A DNA stretch of 64,000 nt from JAUSIF01 sp040901465 (lineage in GTDB: Bacteria; Pseudomonadota; Alphaproteobacteria; Rhizobiales; Xanthobacteraceae). This document shows, piece by piece, positions 53,341-62,379 of this stretch. The first letter of the stretch is position 1. Every line of letters starts with the position of its first letter. The notes under the pieces were generated by a model. It searched no databases, had not been told where the DNA came from, and saw nothing but the letters and a program-made list of their open reading frames with translations. The DNA lies in the NCBI GenBank assembly GCA_040901465.1, contig JBBDYN010000024.1, positions 82,230 to 146,229 on the forward strand. Reading direction: 5' to 3'. The translations under genes and the position numbers were made by a program.

Positions 53341-54245
53341 TTCTTTTTCTTGCGCGCCTCGGCCGCTTCTTCGGCAAGCAGCGCCTTGCGCACCTTTTCG
53401 AGTTCTAAAAGCGCCGGTCCCTCGACCTTCGGATATTTCAGATCGAGCGCCTCTAGCGCATCCGCCATCGCCCGCGCCACGACGAGCCGCGTGAACCATT
53501 TGTGGTCCGCCGGCACGACGTACCACGGCGCCCCGACGCTCGCCGTATTTCGGATCACGTCCTCATAAGCTTCCATGTAGCGGTCCCAGAGCGCGCGTTC
53601 GGCGACGTCACCCATATTGAACTTCCAGCGTTTGCCGGGCTCCTCGATGCGATCCAGGAAGCGCTTGCGCTGTTCCTCCTTCGAGACGTGCAGAAAGAAT
53701 TTGAGGATCTTCGTGCCGCTCCGCGCCATGTGCCGCTCGAAACTACGGATGTCCTCGAACCGCTGCTCCCAGATTTTGTCGGTGACGAGCTGCGGCGCCA
53801 GTTTCTGGTCCTTGAGAAATTCCGGATGCACGCGCACGACCAGCACTTCCTCGTAGTAGGAGCGGTTGAACACGCCGATGCGCCCGCGCTCCGGCAGCGC
53901 GATCGTCGTGCGCCAGAGGAAGTCGTGGTCGAGCTCTTGCGCGCTCGGCGCCTTGAACGAATGAACCTGGCAACCCTGCGGATTGACGCCTGACATGACG
54001 TGCTCGATCGCGCTGTCTTTCCCGGCCGCGTCCATCGCCTGAAAAATCACGAGCAGCGCCCAGCGGTCCGCCGCATAGAGCCGCTCCTGCAATTCCGCTA
54101 GCTGCTTCACGTCATCGCGAAGCATGTCCTTGGCTTCGCCCTTGTCGAGGTCGAGGCCGGCCGTGTCGCCGGGATCGACGTCCTTCAGACGAAATTTCTC
54201 GCCCTGTTCGACGCGATACTTGGCGACGTAGCGGGAAACTGTCAT
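53337..54245 (-). CDS. polyphosphate kinase 2 family phosphotransferase
   Basis: 302 aa, the PPK2 one-domain form. Walker A-like VIFQAMDAAGKDS is at residues 67-78, followed by MSGVNPQGCQVHSFKAPS, and the Walker B-like GRIGVFNRSYYEEVLVVRVHPE. The lid region KFFLHVSKEEQRKRFLDRIEEPGKRWKF completes the set. Uses polyphosphate to phosphorylate nucleotides; whether AMP, ADP or GDP is preferred is not clear from sequence. Runs on the same strand as the upstream pdxY gene (47 bp gap). Confidence 0.92.
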   Translation of the reverse strand: MTVSRYVAKYRVEQGEKFRLKDVDPGDTAGLDLDKGEAKDMLRDDVKQLAELQERLYAADRWALLVIFQAMDAAGKDSAIEHVMSGVNPQGCQVHSFKAPSAQELDHDFLWRTTIALPERGRIGVFNRSYYEEVLVVRVHPEFLKDQKLAPQLVTDKIWEQRFEDIRSFERHMARSGTKILKFFLHVSKEEQRKRFLDRIEEPGKRWKFNMGDVAERALWDRYMEAYEDVIRNTASVGAPWYVVPADHKWFTRLVVARAMADALEALDLKYPKVEGPALLELEKVRKALLAEEAAEARKKKN

Positions 54246-54292
54246 TGGATTGGTCCGGGCATAGAACTAACACCGAACGGGCTGTCGCCGAA

Positions 54293-55144
54293 CTAGGCAA
54301 TGGGCTCGGCGCGGAACACTCGGCTCGGCTTGACGAATTCCTCCTGCGCCGCGACCAGCAGAATTTCGCGCGAGCCGCCCTCCACCGTCCGCCGCAACAA
54401 GCCGAAGATCGACGATGCGGAAAGCGAGAGCGCCTCGGCGGTCGAGCCGCTGCGCAAACAATGTGCGAAGAAGAGTGCCGCGACCGCATCGCCCGCCCCG
54501 TTCACGTCGATATCGAGGAGCGGCGTGCGCACGCGGAAACGCCCGTCCGGACCGGACGCGAAGAGATCGATTGCATTCCTGGGCGTGTCCTCCACATGCA
54601 GGCTCGTCACCAGCACCGTCATCGGTCCCATGGCATGGATCGCACCGCACGCCCGTACGGTCTCATCGAGCGTCCGGCTCGTGAGCCCGGAAAGATGATC
54701 GAGCTCGAATTGGTTTGGCGTGACAAAATCCGCTGCCGGCACCGCGCGCTCGCGCATGAATTCCGGAATGCCCGGCCGCACGAACACCCCTCGCCCGATG
54801 TCGCCGATCACGGGATCGCAGCAATAGCGTGCCTTGGGATTAGCGAGCTTCACCCTGTCGACCGCGCGGAGGATCGCCGCACCGATGTCGGCCGAGCCTA
54901 TGTAGCCCGAAAGCACCCCATCGCAGTTCGGCAGCACCCCGCGCTCCTCGATCCCCTGCATCACGTCGCGGATGAGCGAGCCGTCGAACACCTGCCCGTG
55001 CCAGGCGCCGTAGCCCGTGTGGTTCGAGAACTGCACCGTATGAATCGGCCAGACCTCGATGCCGATCCGCTGCAGCGGAAACACCGCGGCGGCGTTGCCG
55101 ACGTGGCCGTAGGCGACGTGGGATTGGATCGAGAGGAGGTTCAT
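54293..55144 (-). CDS. pdxY: pyridoxal kinase
   Basis: 283-aa ribokinase-like salvage enzyme that phosphorylates pyridoxal to PLP. It starts LLSIQSHVAYGHVGNAAAVFPLQ, with HTVQFSNHTGYGAWHG, YCCDPVIGDIGRGVFV, FVTPNQFELDHLSG, and the catalytic anion-hole motif DVNGAGDAVAALF (about residues 225-235). All are PdxY-type features. Divergent from the DedA gene across 234 bp. Confidence 0.93.
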   Translation of the reverse strand: MNLLSIQSHVAYGHVGNAAAVFPLQRIGIEVWPIHTVQFSNHTGYGAWHGQVFDGSLIRDVMQGIEERGVLPNCDGVLSGYIGSADIGAAILRAVDRVKLANPKARYCCDPVIGDIGRGVFVRPGIPEFMRERAVPAADFVTPNQFELDHLSGLTSRTLDETVRACGAIHAMGPMTVLVTSLHVEDTPRNAIDLFASGPDGRFRVRTPLLDIDVNGAGDAVAALFFAHCLRSGSTAEALSLSASSIFGLLRRTVEGGSREILLVAAQEEFVKPSRVFRAEPIA

Positions 55145-55378
55145 GCGTCCGCGCCTTGGCTGCTTCCATCACTCCCCGTCCGGCCCGGTTAGGTTCCGCG
55201 TTATCGTTCCCTCTGGATCGCAAAATAACGGCCACAGGGGCATGTGCAAGGCAACCGCGTCCCATGGGAAATCTCGCGGCGTCATTGGGATTGCGCTTGC
55301 CGGTGGAAAGCCCGACAAAGCTGGATTGAGCCCTCCGCTCCGTCGTTTCCAAGCGACATCGAAACTAGCCCGACGCCC

Positions 55379-55936
55379 ATGTCCATGAGCGCCTACGGCC
55401 AGGAAATGCTCGCCGTGATGCAAGCGAGCCCGTTCGGCCAGCAGATCATCGACTTCGTGAAGGCGAATGCGCCCTGGGCGCCGGCCATCGTGTTTCTCTT
55501 GGCCTTAGCCGAGTCGCTTGCAGTCGTCGGCATCTTCGTTCCGGCGACCGTGTTCCTCGTCGGCATCGGCGCCCTCGTCGGCGCGAGCGACATTCAGTTC
55601 TGGCCGATCTGGATGGGAGCCACGGTCGGTGCCGTTTGCGGCGACGCGGTGTCCTATTGGATCGGCTACATGCTGAAAGACCGCGCGCGGACGGTCTGGC
55701 CGCTCTCTCGCTATCCGGCGATGTACGATCGTGGCGACCGCTTCTTCCGCAAATGGGGAGTGTGGAGCCTGTTCATCGGCCGCTTCTTCGGGCCGGTGCG
55801 CGGCATGGTGCCGCTCGTCGCGGGCGTATTCGACATGCAATTCGCGCTCTTCATGCTGGCAAATATTGCTTCCGGCATGGTCTGGGCCTTCGTGCTGCTC
55901 GCTCCGGGTTATGCGGCCCTTCACATGCTGCAGTGA
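55379..55936 (+). CDS. DedA family membrane protein
   Basis: 185 aa with about five hydrophobic segments. The family features are the N-terminal FLLALAESLAVVGIFVPATVFLV, the Gly-rich VGAVCGDAVSYWIGYML and FIGRFFGPVRGMVPLVAGV with the conserved Arg pair. DedA proteins act as lipid-carrier or phospholipid flippase-like transporters needed for membrane homeostasis. The ATG at 55379 is chosen; one at 55385 is also possible. Confidence 0.88.
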   Translation: MSMSAYGQEMLAVMQASPFGQQIIDFVKANAPWAPAIVFLLALAESLAVVGIFVPATVFLVGIGALVGASDIQFWPIWMGATVGAVCGDAVSYWIGYMLKDRARTVWPLSRYPAMYDRGDRFFRKWGVWSLFIGRFFGPVRGMVPLVAGVFDMQFALFMLANIASGMVWAFVLLAPGYAALHMLQ

Positions 55937-55944
55937 AAAGCGAA

Positions 55945-55968
55945 GCGGGCGGAGTTGCCCCCGCCCGC
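55945..55968. terminator. convergent hairpin between dedA-like and aldehyde dehydrogenase genes
   Basis: 8-bp perfect stem GCGGGCGG/CCGCCCGC with an 8-nt loop. A T-rich stretch (TTCGCTTTTC) follows on the minus strand, so it probably terminates the aldehyde dehydrogenase transcript. Confidence 0.65.
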
Positions 55969-55993
55969 GTGACTTCTACCGTTTCGAAATCGA

Positions 55994-57445
55994 TCAGATC
56001 GGATAATGCCGGTGCCCGGTCTGGATCGTGATCCAGCGCAGCTCGGTGAACTCGGCAATACCCGCCTTGCCGCCGAAGCGCCCGAAGCCGGATTCCTTGA
56101 CGCCGCCGAACGGCATCTGCGGCTCATCGGCGACTGTCGGGCCGTTGATGTGGCAGATGCCGCTTTCTATGCGCGACGCCACCGCGTAGGCACGATCGAG
56201 ATTGCCACTGAACACCGCGGCCGCGAGGCCATACTCGGTGTCGTTCGCCGTGCGGATCGCCTCCTCGTCGTCGCCCACCGGCAGCACGATCACGACCGGC
56301 CCGAACGACTCCTCGCGATAGATACGCATCTCCGGCGTCACGCGGTCGATGACCGTCGGCTGGAACAGGGTGCCGTTCACTTCGCCGCCGCAGATCACGC
56401 GTGCGCCGCGATTGACCGCATCCTTGATGAGGTCCTGCACGCGATGCACCGCGCGCTCGCTCACCATCGAGCCGATCTGCGTTTCCGGATTGGCCGGATC
56501 GCCGACGCGCAGCCCCCTCGCCTTCACGACGAGCTTGTCGAGGAACTGCTGCACGACCGGCTTCTGCACCACGAGCCGCTCGGTCGACATGCAGATCTGG
56601 CCCTGATGCATGAAGGCGCCGAAATTCGCGGCCGCCGCCGCCTCGTCGAGATCGGCGTCGTCGAGTACCACGAGCGGCGCCTTGCCGCCGAGTTCCAAGA
56701 GTACGGGCTTGAGATACTTCGCCGCCTTTTCGGCGACGATTTTTCCCACCTGCGTCGAGCCGGTGAAGTTGATGCGCTTCACGCGCGGATCGGCAATCAG
56801 CGCATCCACGGCGCCCGCGGCGCCCTCGCGCGAAGTCGTGAGCACATTGATCGTGCCGGCGGGCACGCCCGCTTCTTCCAGCACGTCGCCGATGATGCGG
56901 TGCGTGCCGGGACATTCTTCCGAAGCCTTCAGCACCACCGTATTGCCGCACGCGAGCGGCATCGCGACCGCGCGCATGCCGAGGATCATCGGTGCGTTCC
57001 AGGGCGCGATCCCGAGCACGACGCCGACAGGTTGCCGCACCGAGAGCGCGATATTGCCGGGAATGTCCGACGGGATCGTCTCGCCCGTGAGCTGCGTCGT
57101 CGCGGACGCCGCCTCGCGCAAGATGCTCGCGGCGAAGAACGTGTTGAACATGCCCCAGCCGAACGTGCCGCCGGTCTCGGCGGTGATCATCTTGGCGACG
57201 TCCTGCGCGCGGGCCTCAAGAAGCTCGGCAGCTTTCCAGAGAATGGCGCGCCGCTTCGACGGCGGCGTCTTCGACCATTCCTTGAATGCAGCAGCCGCAG
57301 CGCCCACTGCGGCGACCGCGTCGAGCGGCCCGGCATCGGGCACGCGCGCGATCAGTTCGCCGGTGAAAGGATTCCGTTTTTCGTAGTAGCGTCCGTCGCC
57401 AGAGGCGGCGTCGCGGCCGCCGATACGCATCGCAACATTGATCAT
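55994..57445 (-). CDS. aldehyde dehydrogenase, aromatic (salicylaldehyde/vanillin) type
   Basis: NAD(P)-dependent oxidation of an aldehyde to an acid. 483 aa from the ATG at 57445, which follows GGGAGG. Catalytic residues: Asn in GIAPWNAPMILG, Glu in LELGGKAPLVVLDDADL, and Cys in HQGQICMSTERLVV (about residue 285). NFTGSTQVGK binds the cofactor. The HQGQICMST version is typical of salicylaldehyde, benzaldehyde and vanillin dehydrogenases rather than betaine-aldehyde enzymes. Divergent from the OpuC-like importer. Confidence 0.9.
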   Translation of the reverse strand: MINVAMRIGGRDAASGDGRYYEKRNPFTGELIARVPDAGPLDAVAAVGAAAAAFKEWSKTPPSKRRAILWKAAELLEARAQDVAKMITAETGGTFGWGMFNTFFAASILREAASATTQLTGETIPSDIPGNIALSVRQPVGVVLGIAPWNAPMILGMRAVAMPLACGNTVVLKASEECPGTHRIIGDVLEEAGVPAGTINVLTTSREGAAGAVDALIADPRVKRINFTGSTQVGKIVAEKAAKYLKPVLLELGGKAPLVVLDDADLDEAAAAANFGAFMHQGQICMSTERLVVQKPVVQQFLDKLVVKARGLRVGDPANPETQIGSMVSERAVHRVQDLIKDAVNRGARVICGGEVNGTLFQPTVIDRVTPEMRIYREESFGPVVIVLPVGDDEEAIRTANDTEYGLAAAVFSGNLDRAYAVASRIESGICHINGPTVADEPQMPFGGVKESGFGRFGGKAGIAEFTELRWITIQTGHRHYPI

Positions 57446-57591
57446 TATTGTCGTCCTCCCGCACTCAAACTGGCACCCGCGCAGGCGCTTGTCGACCACG
57501 AGAGTGCGCCACGGTTACCGGATTGGCTACCGGATGATTCCGGGAAAAGTTGGTTTACCGGCGCGACCGTGTTACTCGGCACCAGGGAGCC

Positions 57592-58383
57592 ATGACAGAG
57601 ACCGGCCACGCGATTGAATTTGATAATATTATCAAGCGGTTCGGCGACGGTCAGACGATCGCGCTCGACCGCGTCTCCCTTGCGATCGCACCCCGCGAAT
57701 TCCTGACAATTGTCGGGCAGTCCGGCTCCGGCAAGACCACTCTCCTCCGCCTCATCAATCGTCTGACCGAGCCCACCGACGGCGTCGTGCGCTTTGCCGG
57801 CGAGGACGTGCGCGCCGTCGATCCGATCGCGCTGCGGCGGCGCGTCGGCTACGTCTTTCAGGGCGTCGGTCTCTTTCCGCACATGACGGTCGCGGAAAAT
57901 ATCGCGATCACGCCGCGTCTCCTCGGCTGGGACAGGAAGAAACGCGACGCGCGCGTCGACGTGTTGCTTGCGCTCGTTCGTCTCTTGCCTTCCGAGTACC
58001 GGTACCGCTTCCCGCGCGAGCTGTCCGGCGGCGAACGCCAGCGTGTCGGCGTCGCCCGCGCGGTCGCCGCCGAGCCTCACGTCGTGCTGATGGACGAGCC
58101 CTTCGGCGCCCTCGATCCGCTCACGCGCGATGCCGTGGGACAGGATTATCGGCGGCTGCACGACGAGCTCGGTCTGACCACGGTAATGATCACCCACGAC
58201 ATTTTGGGGGGCGTGCTGCTCGCCGACCGCATCGCCGTGCTGCATCAGGGCAAGCTGATCGAGGAAGGTACTCCGCACAAGCTGATGACCGCGGCCAAGC
58301 ACGACTATGTGCGCGAGCTGATGCAGACCCCGCGCACCCAGGCCGCGCGCCTCCGCAAGCTCATGGAGGACGGCCCGCAATGA
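57592..58383 (+). CDS. osmoprotectant-type ABC transporter ATPase (OpuCA-like)
   Basis: 263 aa. Walker A VGQSGSGKTTLLRLINRL, Q-loop GYVFQGVGLFPHMTVAENI, signature LSGGERQRVGVARAV, Walker B VVLMDEPFGALDPLTR and H-loop MITHDILGGVLLADRI. The NRLTEPTDGVV and long interdomain features fit the betaine/choline/proline family, but the C-terminal CBS domains of OpuCA are missing. ATG at 57592 follows AGGGAG. It overlaps the permease gene by 4 bp. Confidence 0.92.
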   Translation: MTETGHAIEFDNIIKRFGDGQTIALDRVSLAIAPREFLTIVGQSGSGKTTLLRLINRLTEPTDGVVRFAGEDVRAVDPIALRRRVGYVFQGVGLFPHMTVAENIAITPRLLGWDRKKRDARVDVLLALVRLLPSEYRYRFPRELSGGERQRVGVARAVAAEPHVVLMDEPFGALDPLTRDAVGQDYRRLHDELGLTTVMITHDILGGVLLADRIAVLHQGKLIEEGTPHKLMTAAKHDYVRELMQTPRTQAARLRKLMEDGPQ

Positions 58384-59939
58384 GCGAACTCGACCCGCGC
58401 ATCACCGAGGCGCTTGCGCGCTTGCCCGATTATCTCGGACAGCACGTGATCGTCAGCGTGACCGCGCTCGCGCTTGGGCTTGCGATCAGCCTGCCGCTTG
58501 CCGTGATCGCCACCCGGCGCGCGAGCCTGCGCTGGCCGCTCCTCGCCTTCGCTAGCCTGATCCAAACGATCCCCGGACTCGCGCTGCTCGCCCTGTTCTA
58601 TCCGCTGTTGCTGGGCATTTCCGCCGTGACGGAAACGGTGCTCGGCACCGGCTTCTCCGCGCTCGGATTTCTGCCTTCTGTGCTCGCGCTCACGCTTTAC
58701 TCGATGCTGCCGGTGCTGCGGAACACGGTGACCGGCATTCTCGGCATCGACCCCGCGGTGAACCAGGCCGCGCTCGGCGTCGGCATGACCCCGCGCCAGT
58801 CGCTCTGGATGGTGGAGCTGCCGCTTGCCTTGCCGGTGATCATGGCCGGCATCCGCACCTCGGCGGTATGGGTGATCGGCACGGCAACGCTGTCGACGCC
58901 CGTGGGTCAGACCAGCCTCGGCAACTACATCTTCGCGGGGCTGCAGACGCAGAACTGGGTCTCGGTCCTGTTCGGCTGCGTCGCCGCCGCGCTGCTCGCG
59001 CTCGTCGTCGATCAGTTGCTGGCGCTGATGGAGAGCGGCATCGCCATGCGCAAACGCGCGCGTGTGGCATTCGGCGGCGTCGGCCTCGTGCTCGTGTTGC
59101 TTGCCGCGCTCGCCCCTGGGTTCGCTCGACCACCAGCGACCTATATCGTCGGCGCGAAGACCTTCACCGAGCAATACATTCTCGCGTCGCTCATTCAGCA
59201 GCGCCTGCGCGCGAACGGATTCTCCTCCGCGCACCGCGAGGGCCTCGGCTCCACGGTGATATTCGAGGCCCTCGCCACCGGCGAGATCGACACCTATGTC
59301 GACTATTCCGGCACGATCTGGGCCAATCACATGGGCCGCAAGGACGTGAAGCCCCGCGAGCAGGTACTCGCCGAGATGGGCGCGTGGCTGCGCAAGGAGC
59401 GCGGCATCGAGATGCTCGGCGATCTCGGCTTCGAGAACGCGTATGCGCTCGCCATGCGCCGCGACCGCGCCGAGCAACTCCGTATCCGCACGATCGAGGA
59501 TCTCGTGGCACACGCTCCGCAGCTCGCCATCGGCGGCGACTACGAATTCTTCGACCGGCCGGAATGGACGAGCCTCCGCGACGCCTATGGCCTGCGCTTC
59601 CGCGAGCGCCGCCAGATGGACTCCACTTTCATGTACGGCGCGGTCGCGAACGGCGATGTCGACGTGATCTCCGCCTTCTCGAGCGACGGCCGCATCGCGC
59701 GCTTCGGACTGATCGTTCTCGACGACCCGAAACGGGCGCTCCCACCCTATGACGCGGTCCTGCTGCTGTCGCCGCAACGCGCGCAGGATGAAGACTTGCG
59801 CAACGCGCTCGCGCCGCTCATCGGCAAGATCGACGTGGAATTGATGCGCGCCGCGAACCTGCGTGCCGACCGCGAGGAAAATAAAGAAACGCCGGCCCAG
59901 GCCGCGCGCTGGCTCTCGGAGCAAATCAGCCGGCGCTGA
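58380..59939 (+). CDS. osmoprotectant ABC transporter permease fused to binding protein (OpuCB-OpuCC type)
   Basis: 519 aa. Residues about 20-240 form the permease, with LGVGMTPRQSLWMVELPLALPVIMAGIRTS as EAA loop. After a last helix (FGGVGLVLVLLAALAPGFA, about 230-248) the rest is a glycine-betaine-type binding domain: VGAKTFTEQYILASLIQQRL, GLGSTVIFEALATGEIDTYVDYSGT and FSSDGRIARFGLIVLDDP. One polypeptide thus provides channel and external receptor. Start ATGA overlap with the ATPase; 3' end overlaps the convergent MFS gene by 14 bp. Confidence 0.93.
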   Translation: MSELDPRITEALARLPDYLGQHVIVSVTALALGLAISLPLAVIATRRASLRWPLLAFASLIQTIPGLALLALFYPLLLGISAVTETVLGTGFSALGFLPSVLALTLYSMLPVLRNTVTGILGIDPAVNQAALGVGMTPRQSLWMVELPLALPVIMAGIRTSAVWVIGTATLSTPVGQTSLGNYIFAGLQTQNWVSVLFGCVAAALLALVVDQLLALMESGIAMRKRARVAFGGVGLVLVLLAALAPGFARPPATYIVGAKTFTEQYILASLIQQRLRANGFSSAHREGLGSTVIFEALATGEIDTYVDYSGTIWANHMGRKDVKPREQVLAEMGAWLRKERGIEMLGDLGFENAYALAMRRDRAEQLRIRTIEDLVAHAPQLAIGGDYEFFDRPEWTSLRDAYGLRFRERRQMDSTFMYGAVANGDVDVISAFSSDGRIARFGLIVLDDPKRALPPYDAVLLLSPQRAQDEDLRNALAPLIGKIDVELMRAANLRADREENKETPAQAARWLSEQISRR

Positions 59940-61107
59940 TTGGTTCTGGCTCACGCACCATGAAGAAGAGCGCGGTCGTTGCCGCGAGCGTCGCCGCCGC
60001 CAGCACGTCGAACGTCGCCGCGTATCCAAGGCTTCCGATCAGAAAGCCGGCGACGATCGGCCCCGCCGCCTCGCCGAAATCGAACACCGTGCCGAACACA
60101 CCCATCGCGGCGCCGAGCCGCTTGACCGAAGCGAGATCCGCGATCAGCGCGTTGGTCACGGGCGTCACCGCGCCAACCCCGATTCCGAGCAGCGGCGCCA
60201 CGAGCGCAAACGCCCCGAAATTCTCGCAGCGGAACACGAGCGGCAGCGAAGCGGCGCAGAACAGGAGCCCGACGATGATCACAGGCTTGCGCCCCACGAG
60301 GTCGGAAAGTCTGCCCGCCACGGGCTTGGCCGCCATCGCGGCTACGAGCTGCGCACCGAGCACCAGCGCGATTTCGGCGTCGTTCAGCCCGACCTGCTTC
60401 GCATAGATCGGCAGAAAGCCGAGAAATGCCGCATAGCCGAAATACATCACCGCCTCGATGCCCGACGCGATCAGGATCGGCGGCGTGCCGAGTACTTCTC
60501 CCAAGCCTTGTCGAAATTCCGCGAAGCGTTCGCCGAGCGTCTTCGCCTCGCGTGCCCGCGGCGGATCGAGGTCCGGCAGCAGCACCACGACGATCAATGT
60601 CGCGACACCGAGCGCGCCGACCGTCAGATAGGTGACGGGAAAGCTCGCGGTGAAATACAGGAGGAACCCGCCGAGCAGGGGCCCGCCACTGGCGCCGATG
60701 TCGTTCATGGACGCGTACCACCCGAGCCGCGCGCCGCGGCGCGTTTCGCCGAGGCTCGCCACGTAGGCCGCTGCCACAGGCGAAAAAATCGCCGTCGCGA
60801 AGCCGTGCAGGAAGCGCAGCGCAAGCAGGGAATACGGGTCGTCGACAAACGGATAGAGAAACGGCGGCGCGGCGAAGAACATGGCGCCGAGCACCATCAT
60901 GCGTTTTCGGCCGAGCACGTCGGAAAGCGCGCCCGCCGGCAGCTTGAAGAACACGCCGGTGATCGTGGAAGCGGCGACGATGATGCCGAGAAGCTCCGGT
61001 CCCGCCCCGAGATCGGCGGCGAAGGCCGGCAACACCGGGCTCCGCGCCATCTGGTAGCCGAGGCGCGAGATCAGGCTCGCGACGACGACGGCGAGGAAGA
61101 TGTTCAT
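59926..61107 (-). CDS. MFS transporter
   Basis: 393 aa with about 12 hydrophobic segments. The loop motif GALSDVLGRKRMMVLGAM (between helices 2 and 3) and its second-half counterpart AGRLSDLVGRKPVIIVGLLF are typical of drug/proton antiporters of the major facilitator superfamily. Substrate not predictable. Convergent with the OpuC-like genes, with a 14-bp overlap. Confidence 0.9.
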   Translation of the reverse strand: MNIFLAVVVASLISRLGYQMARSPVLPAFAADLGAGPELLGIIVAASTITGVFFKLPAGALSDVLGRKRMMVLGAMFFAAPPFLYPFVDDPYSLLALRFLHGFATAIFSPVAAAYVASLGETRRGARLGWYASMNDIGASGGPLLGGFLLYFTASFPVTYLTVGALGVATLIVVVLLPDLDPPRAREAKTLGERFAEFRQGLGEVLGTPPILIASGIEAVMYFGYAAFLGFLPIYAKQVGLNDAEIALVLGAQLVAAMAAKPVAGRLSDLVGRKPVIIVGLLFCAASLPLVFRCENFGAFALVAPLLGIGVGAVTPVTNALIADLASVKRLGAAMGVFGTVFDFGEAAGPIVAGFLIGSLGYAATFDVLAAATLAATTALFFMVREPEPISAG

Positions 61108-61137
61108 CTACTTGGCGCCCCCCGACAGATTCTCCCT

Positions 61138-61236
61138 CATTGCCGTCCCCCGACTTGATCCCGGGATTGACCCGGCAATCCAGGCAAGCCTGCACGGCGC
61201 TGCCGACTGGATGCGGAGGCCGAGCCCGCGCGTGAG
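61138..61236. repeat. degenerate REP-like palindrome
   Basis: Arms with CCGGGATTGACCCGGCAATCCAGG and its diverged complement ending GAGCCCGCGCGTGAG. It is a decayed version of the 50090-50167 element. It lies between the MFS gene start and the DUF2148 gene stop. Confidence 0.6.
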
Positions 61237-61262
61237 GTAAATAGGTGATCGCGGCGGGAGCA

Positions 61263-61970
61263 TCACTCTTCCGCCTCGACGTGCGGCAGGTGCGCCCAGC
61301 GTCTGTCCGGCCGCTTCACGGGGATCGTGTTCGTGCCCGGCAGGTTCGCGAGCTCGGGCGCGTCGAAATCCACCGCCGGCATGCGATTGTCGAATCCCAC
61401 GTTCTTGTGCGTCACGCTCATGGAGAGCGCCACCGCCACCTCCGCCTCGATCAGACCGAGCTTGCGCGCAGCGACCGCGATCCGCGTCTGGCAACGCGTG
61501 TCCACGTTGTTGAGGCTCGCTGCTTTCGCCGCAGAACCGATCGCGATCCCGAGATCGATATTGCGCAGATTGCATTGCGGCCCGGCAAACTCGAACGCTT
61601 CGCTCGCCGCGCGCAGCTTCGTCGTCGCTTCCATGAATTCGGCACAGGTGGCGTAGCCGCATGCGCCGCAGTCGTAAATCGGCGGATACCAGTTCTTGAG
61701 CCCGATGAAGAGCACGCCATCGATGCGCTCGGCCATGGCCGCATCGCGGAACCAGATTTCCTGGCGCCGCTCCTTGCCGCGGGCGCGCATCCAGTCGGCG
61801 AGCCGCTTCAGCGTAGCGCGGTCGTCCACGAGCACGGTTTCGATGAACAGCGGCTTCCCTTTGATGAAGAGTTGGCCACCGGACTTCGGCGCCGTCACCG
61901 CGGCGGCGGCACACAATTGCCCCACGGTCCGCACGATGTCCGCCGTCATTTCTCCGATGCCCTTTTTCAT
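61263..61970 (-). CDS. DUF2148 ferredoxin-domain protein
   Basis: 235 aa. The motif DCGACGYATCAEFMEA (Cys-x2-Cys-x4-Cys, near residue 100) plus GPQCNLRNIDLGIAIGSA gives four cysteines able to hold a 4Fe-4S cluster. The C-terminal half (RCQTRIAVAARKLGLIEAEVAVALSMSV) is the family core. No activity is established for DUF2148. The ATG at 61970 follows GAGGAGG. It is 13 bp downstream of an 89-codon gene with its own strong ribosome site, so the two form an operon. Confidence 0.82.
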   Translation of the reverse strand: MKKGIGEMTADIVRTVGQLCAAAAVTAPKSGGQLFIKGKPLFIETVLVDDRATLKRLADWMRARGKERRQEIWFRDAAMAERIDGVLFIGLKNWYPPIYDCGACGYATCAEFMEATTKLRAASEAFEFAGPQCNLRNIDLGIAIGSAAKAASLNNVDTRCQTRIAVAARKLGLIEAEVAVALSMSVTHKNVGFDNRMPAVDFDAPELANLPGTNTIPVKRPDRRWAHLPHVEAEE

Positions 61971-61983
61971 GACGCGTGCCTCC

Positions 61984-62253
61984 TCATGGTCCGAACAGCT
62001 TGCGGATTTCGCACGCCGCCTCCGGGTCCGAAGCGGCGATGTCATCGAGCAGACTCTGGTTGAGTTCGCGCGCGGCGTACCTCAGCCGCTGGCGCGCGAA
62101 CCATTCGGACCCCACAAGGAACGCGCGCGAAAACCGCGCAATCGGCCGGAAACCGGGCGCGGCCCAGTCGGACGCGCCCAGTCGCACCTCGCCGAACGGC
62201 GAGCGAATGGAGATCAGGGAATTGCAGCTGTAGTTGGGGCTGGCGCAAGGCAT
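61984..62253 (-). CDS. small hypothetical protein co-transcribed with DUF2148
   Basis: 89 aa, soluble. The ATG at 62253 follows AGGAGGTGAGA, a near-perfect ribosome-binding site. The N-terminal region has two cysteines and an Arg-rich middle (GFRPIARFSRAFLVGSEWFARQRL); the C-terminus is acidic and helical (DDIAASDPEAACEIRKLF). No family recognised. The tight linkage suggests a partner of the Fe-S protein. Confidence 0.65.
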   Translation of the reverse strand: MPCASPNYSCNSLISIRSPFGEVRLGASDWAAPGFRPIARFSRAFLVGSEWFARQRLRYAARELNQSLLDDIAASDPEAACEIRKLFGP

Positions 62254-62379
62254 GTCTCACCTCCTTAGCGGAGCGAGACAACACTTGGCTGCGCGCAGCT
62301 GACCGGGCGGTTGTCGCTGGCCCGGACTAAACACAATTTAGCACACCTGGCTCCGCTGAGCAACGACGGCTGATCCACG

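Noticed and set aside
55994..57445. Betaine-aldehyde dehydrogenase because of the neighbouring osmolyte importer
   Set aside because: The catalytic-cysteine context HQGQICMSTER is that of aromatic aldehyde dehydrogenases.
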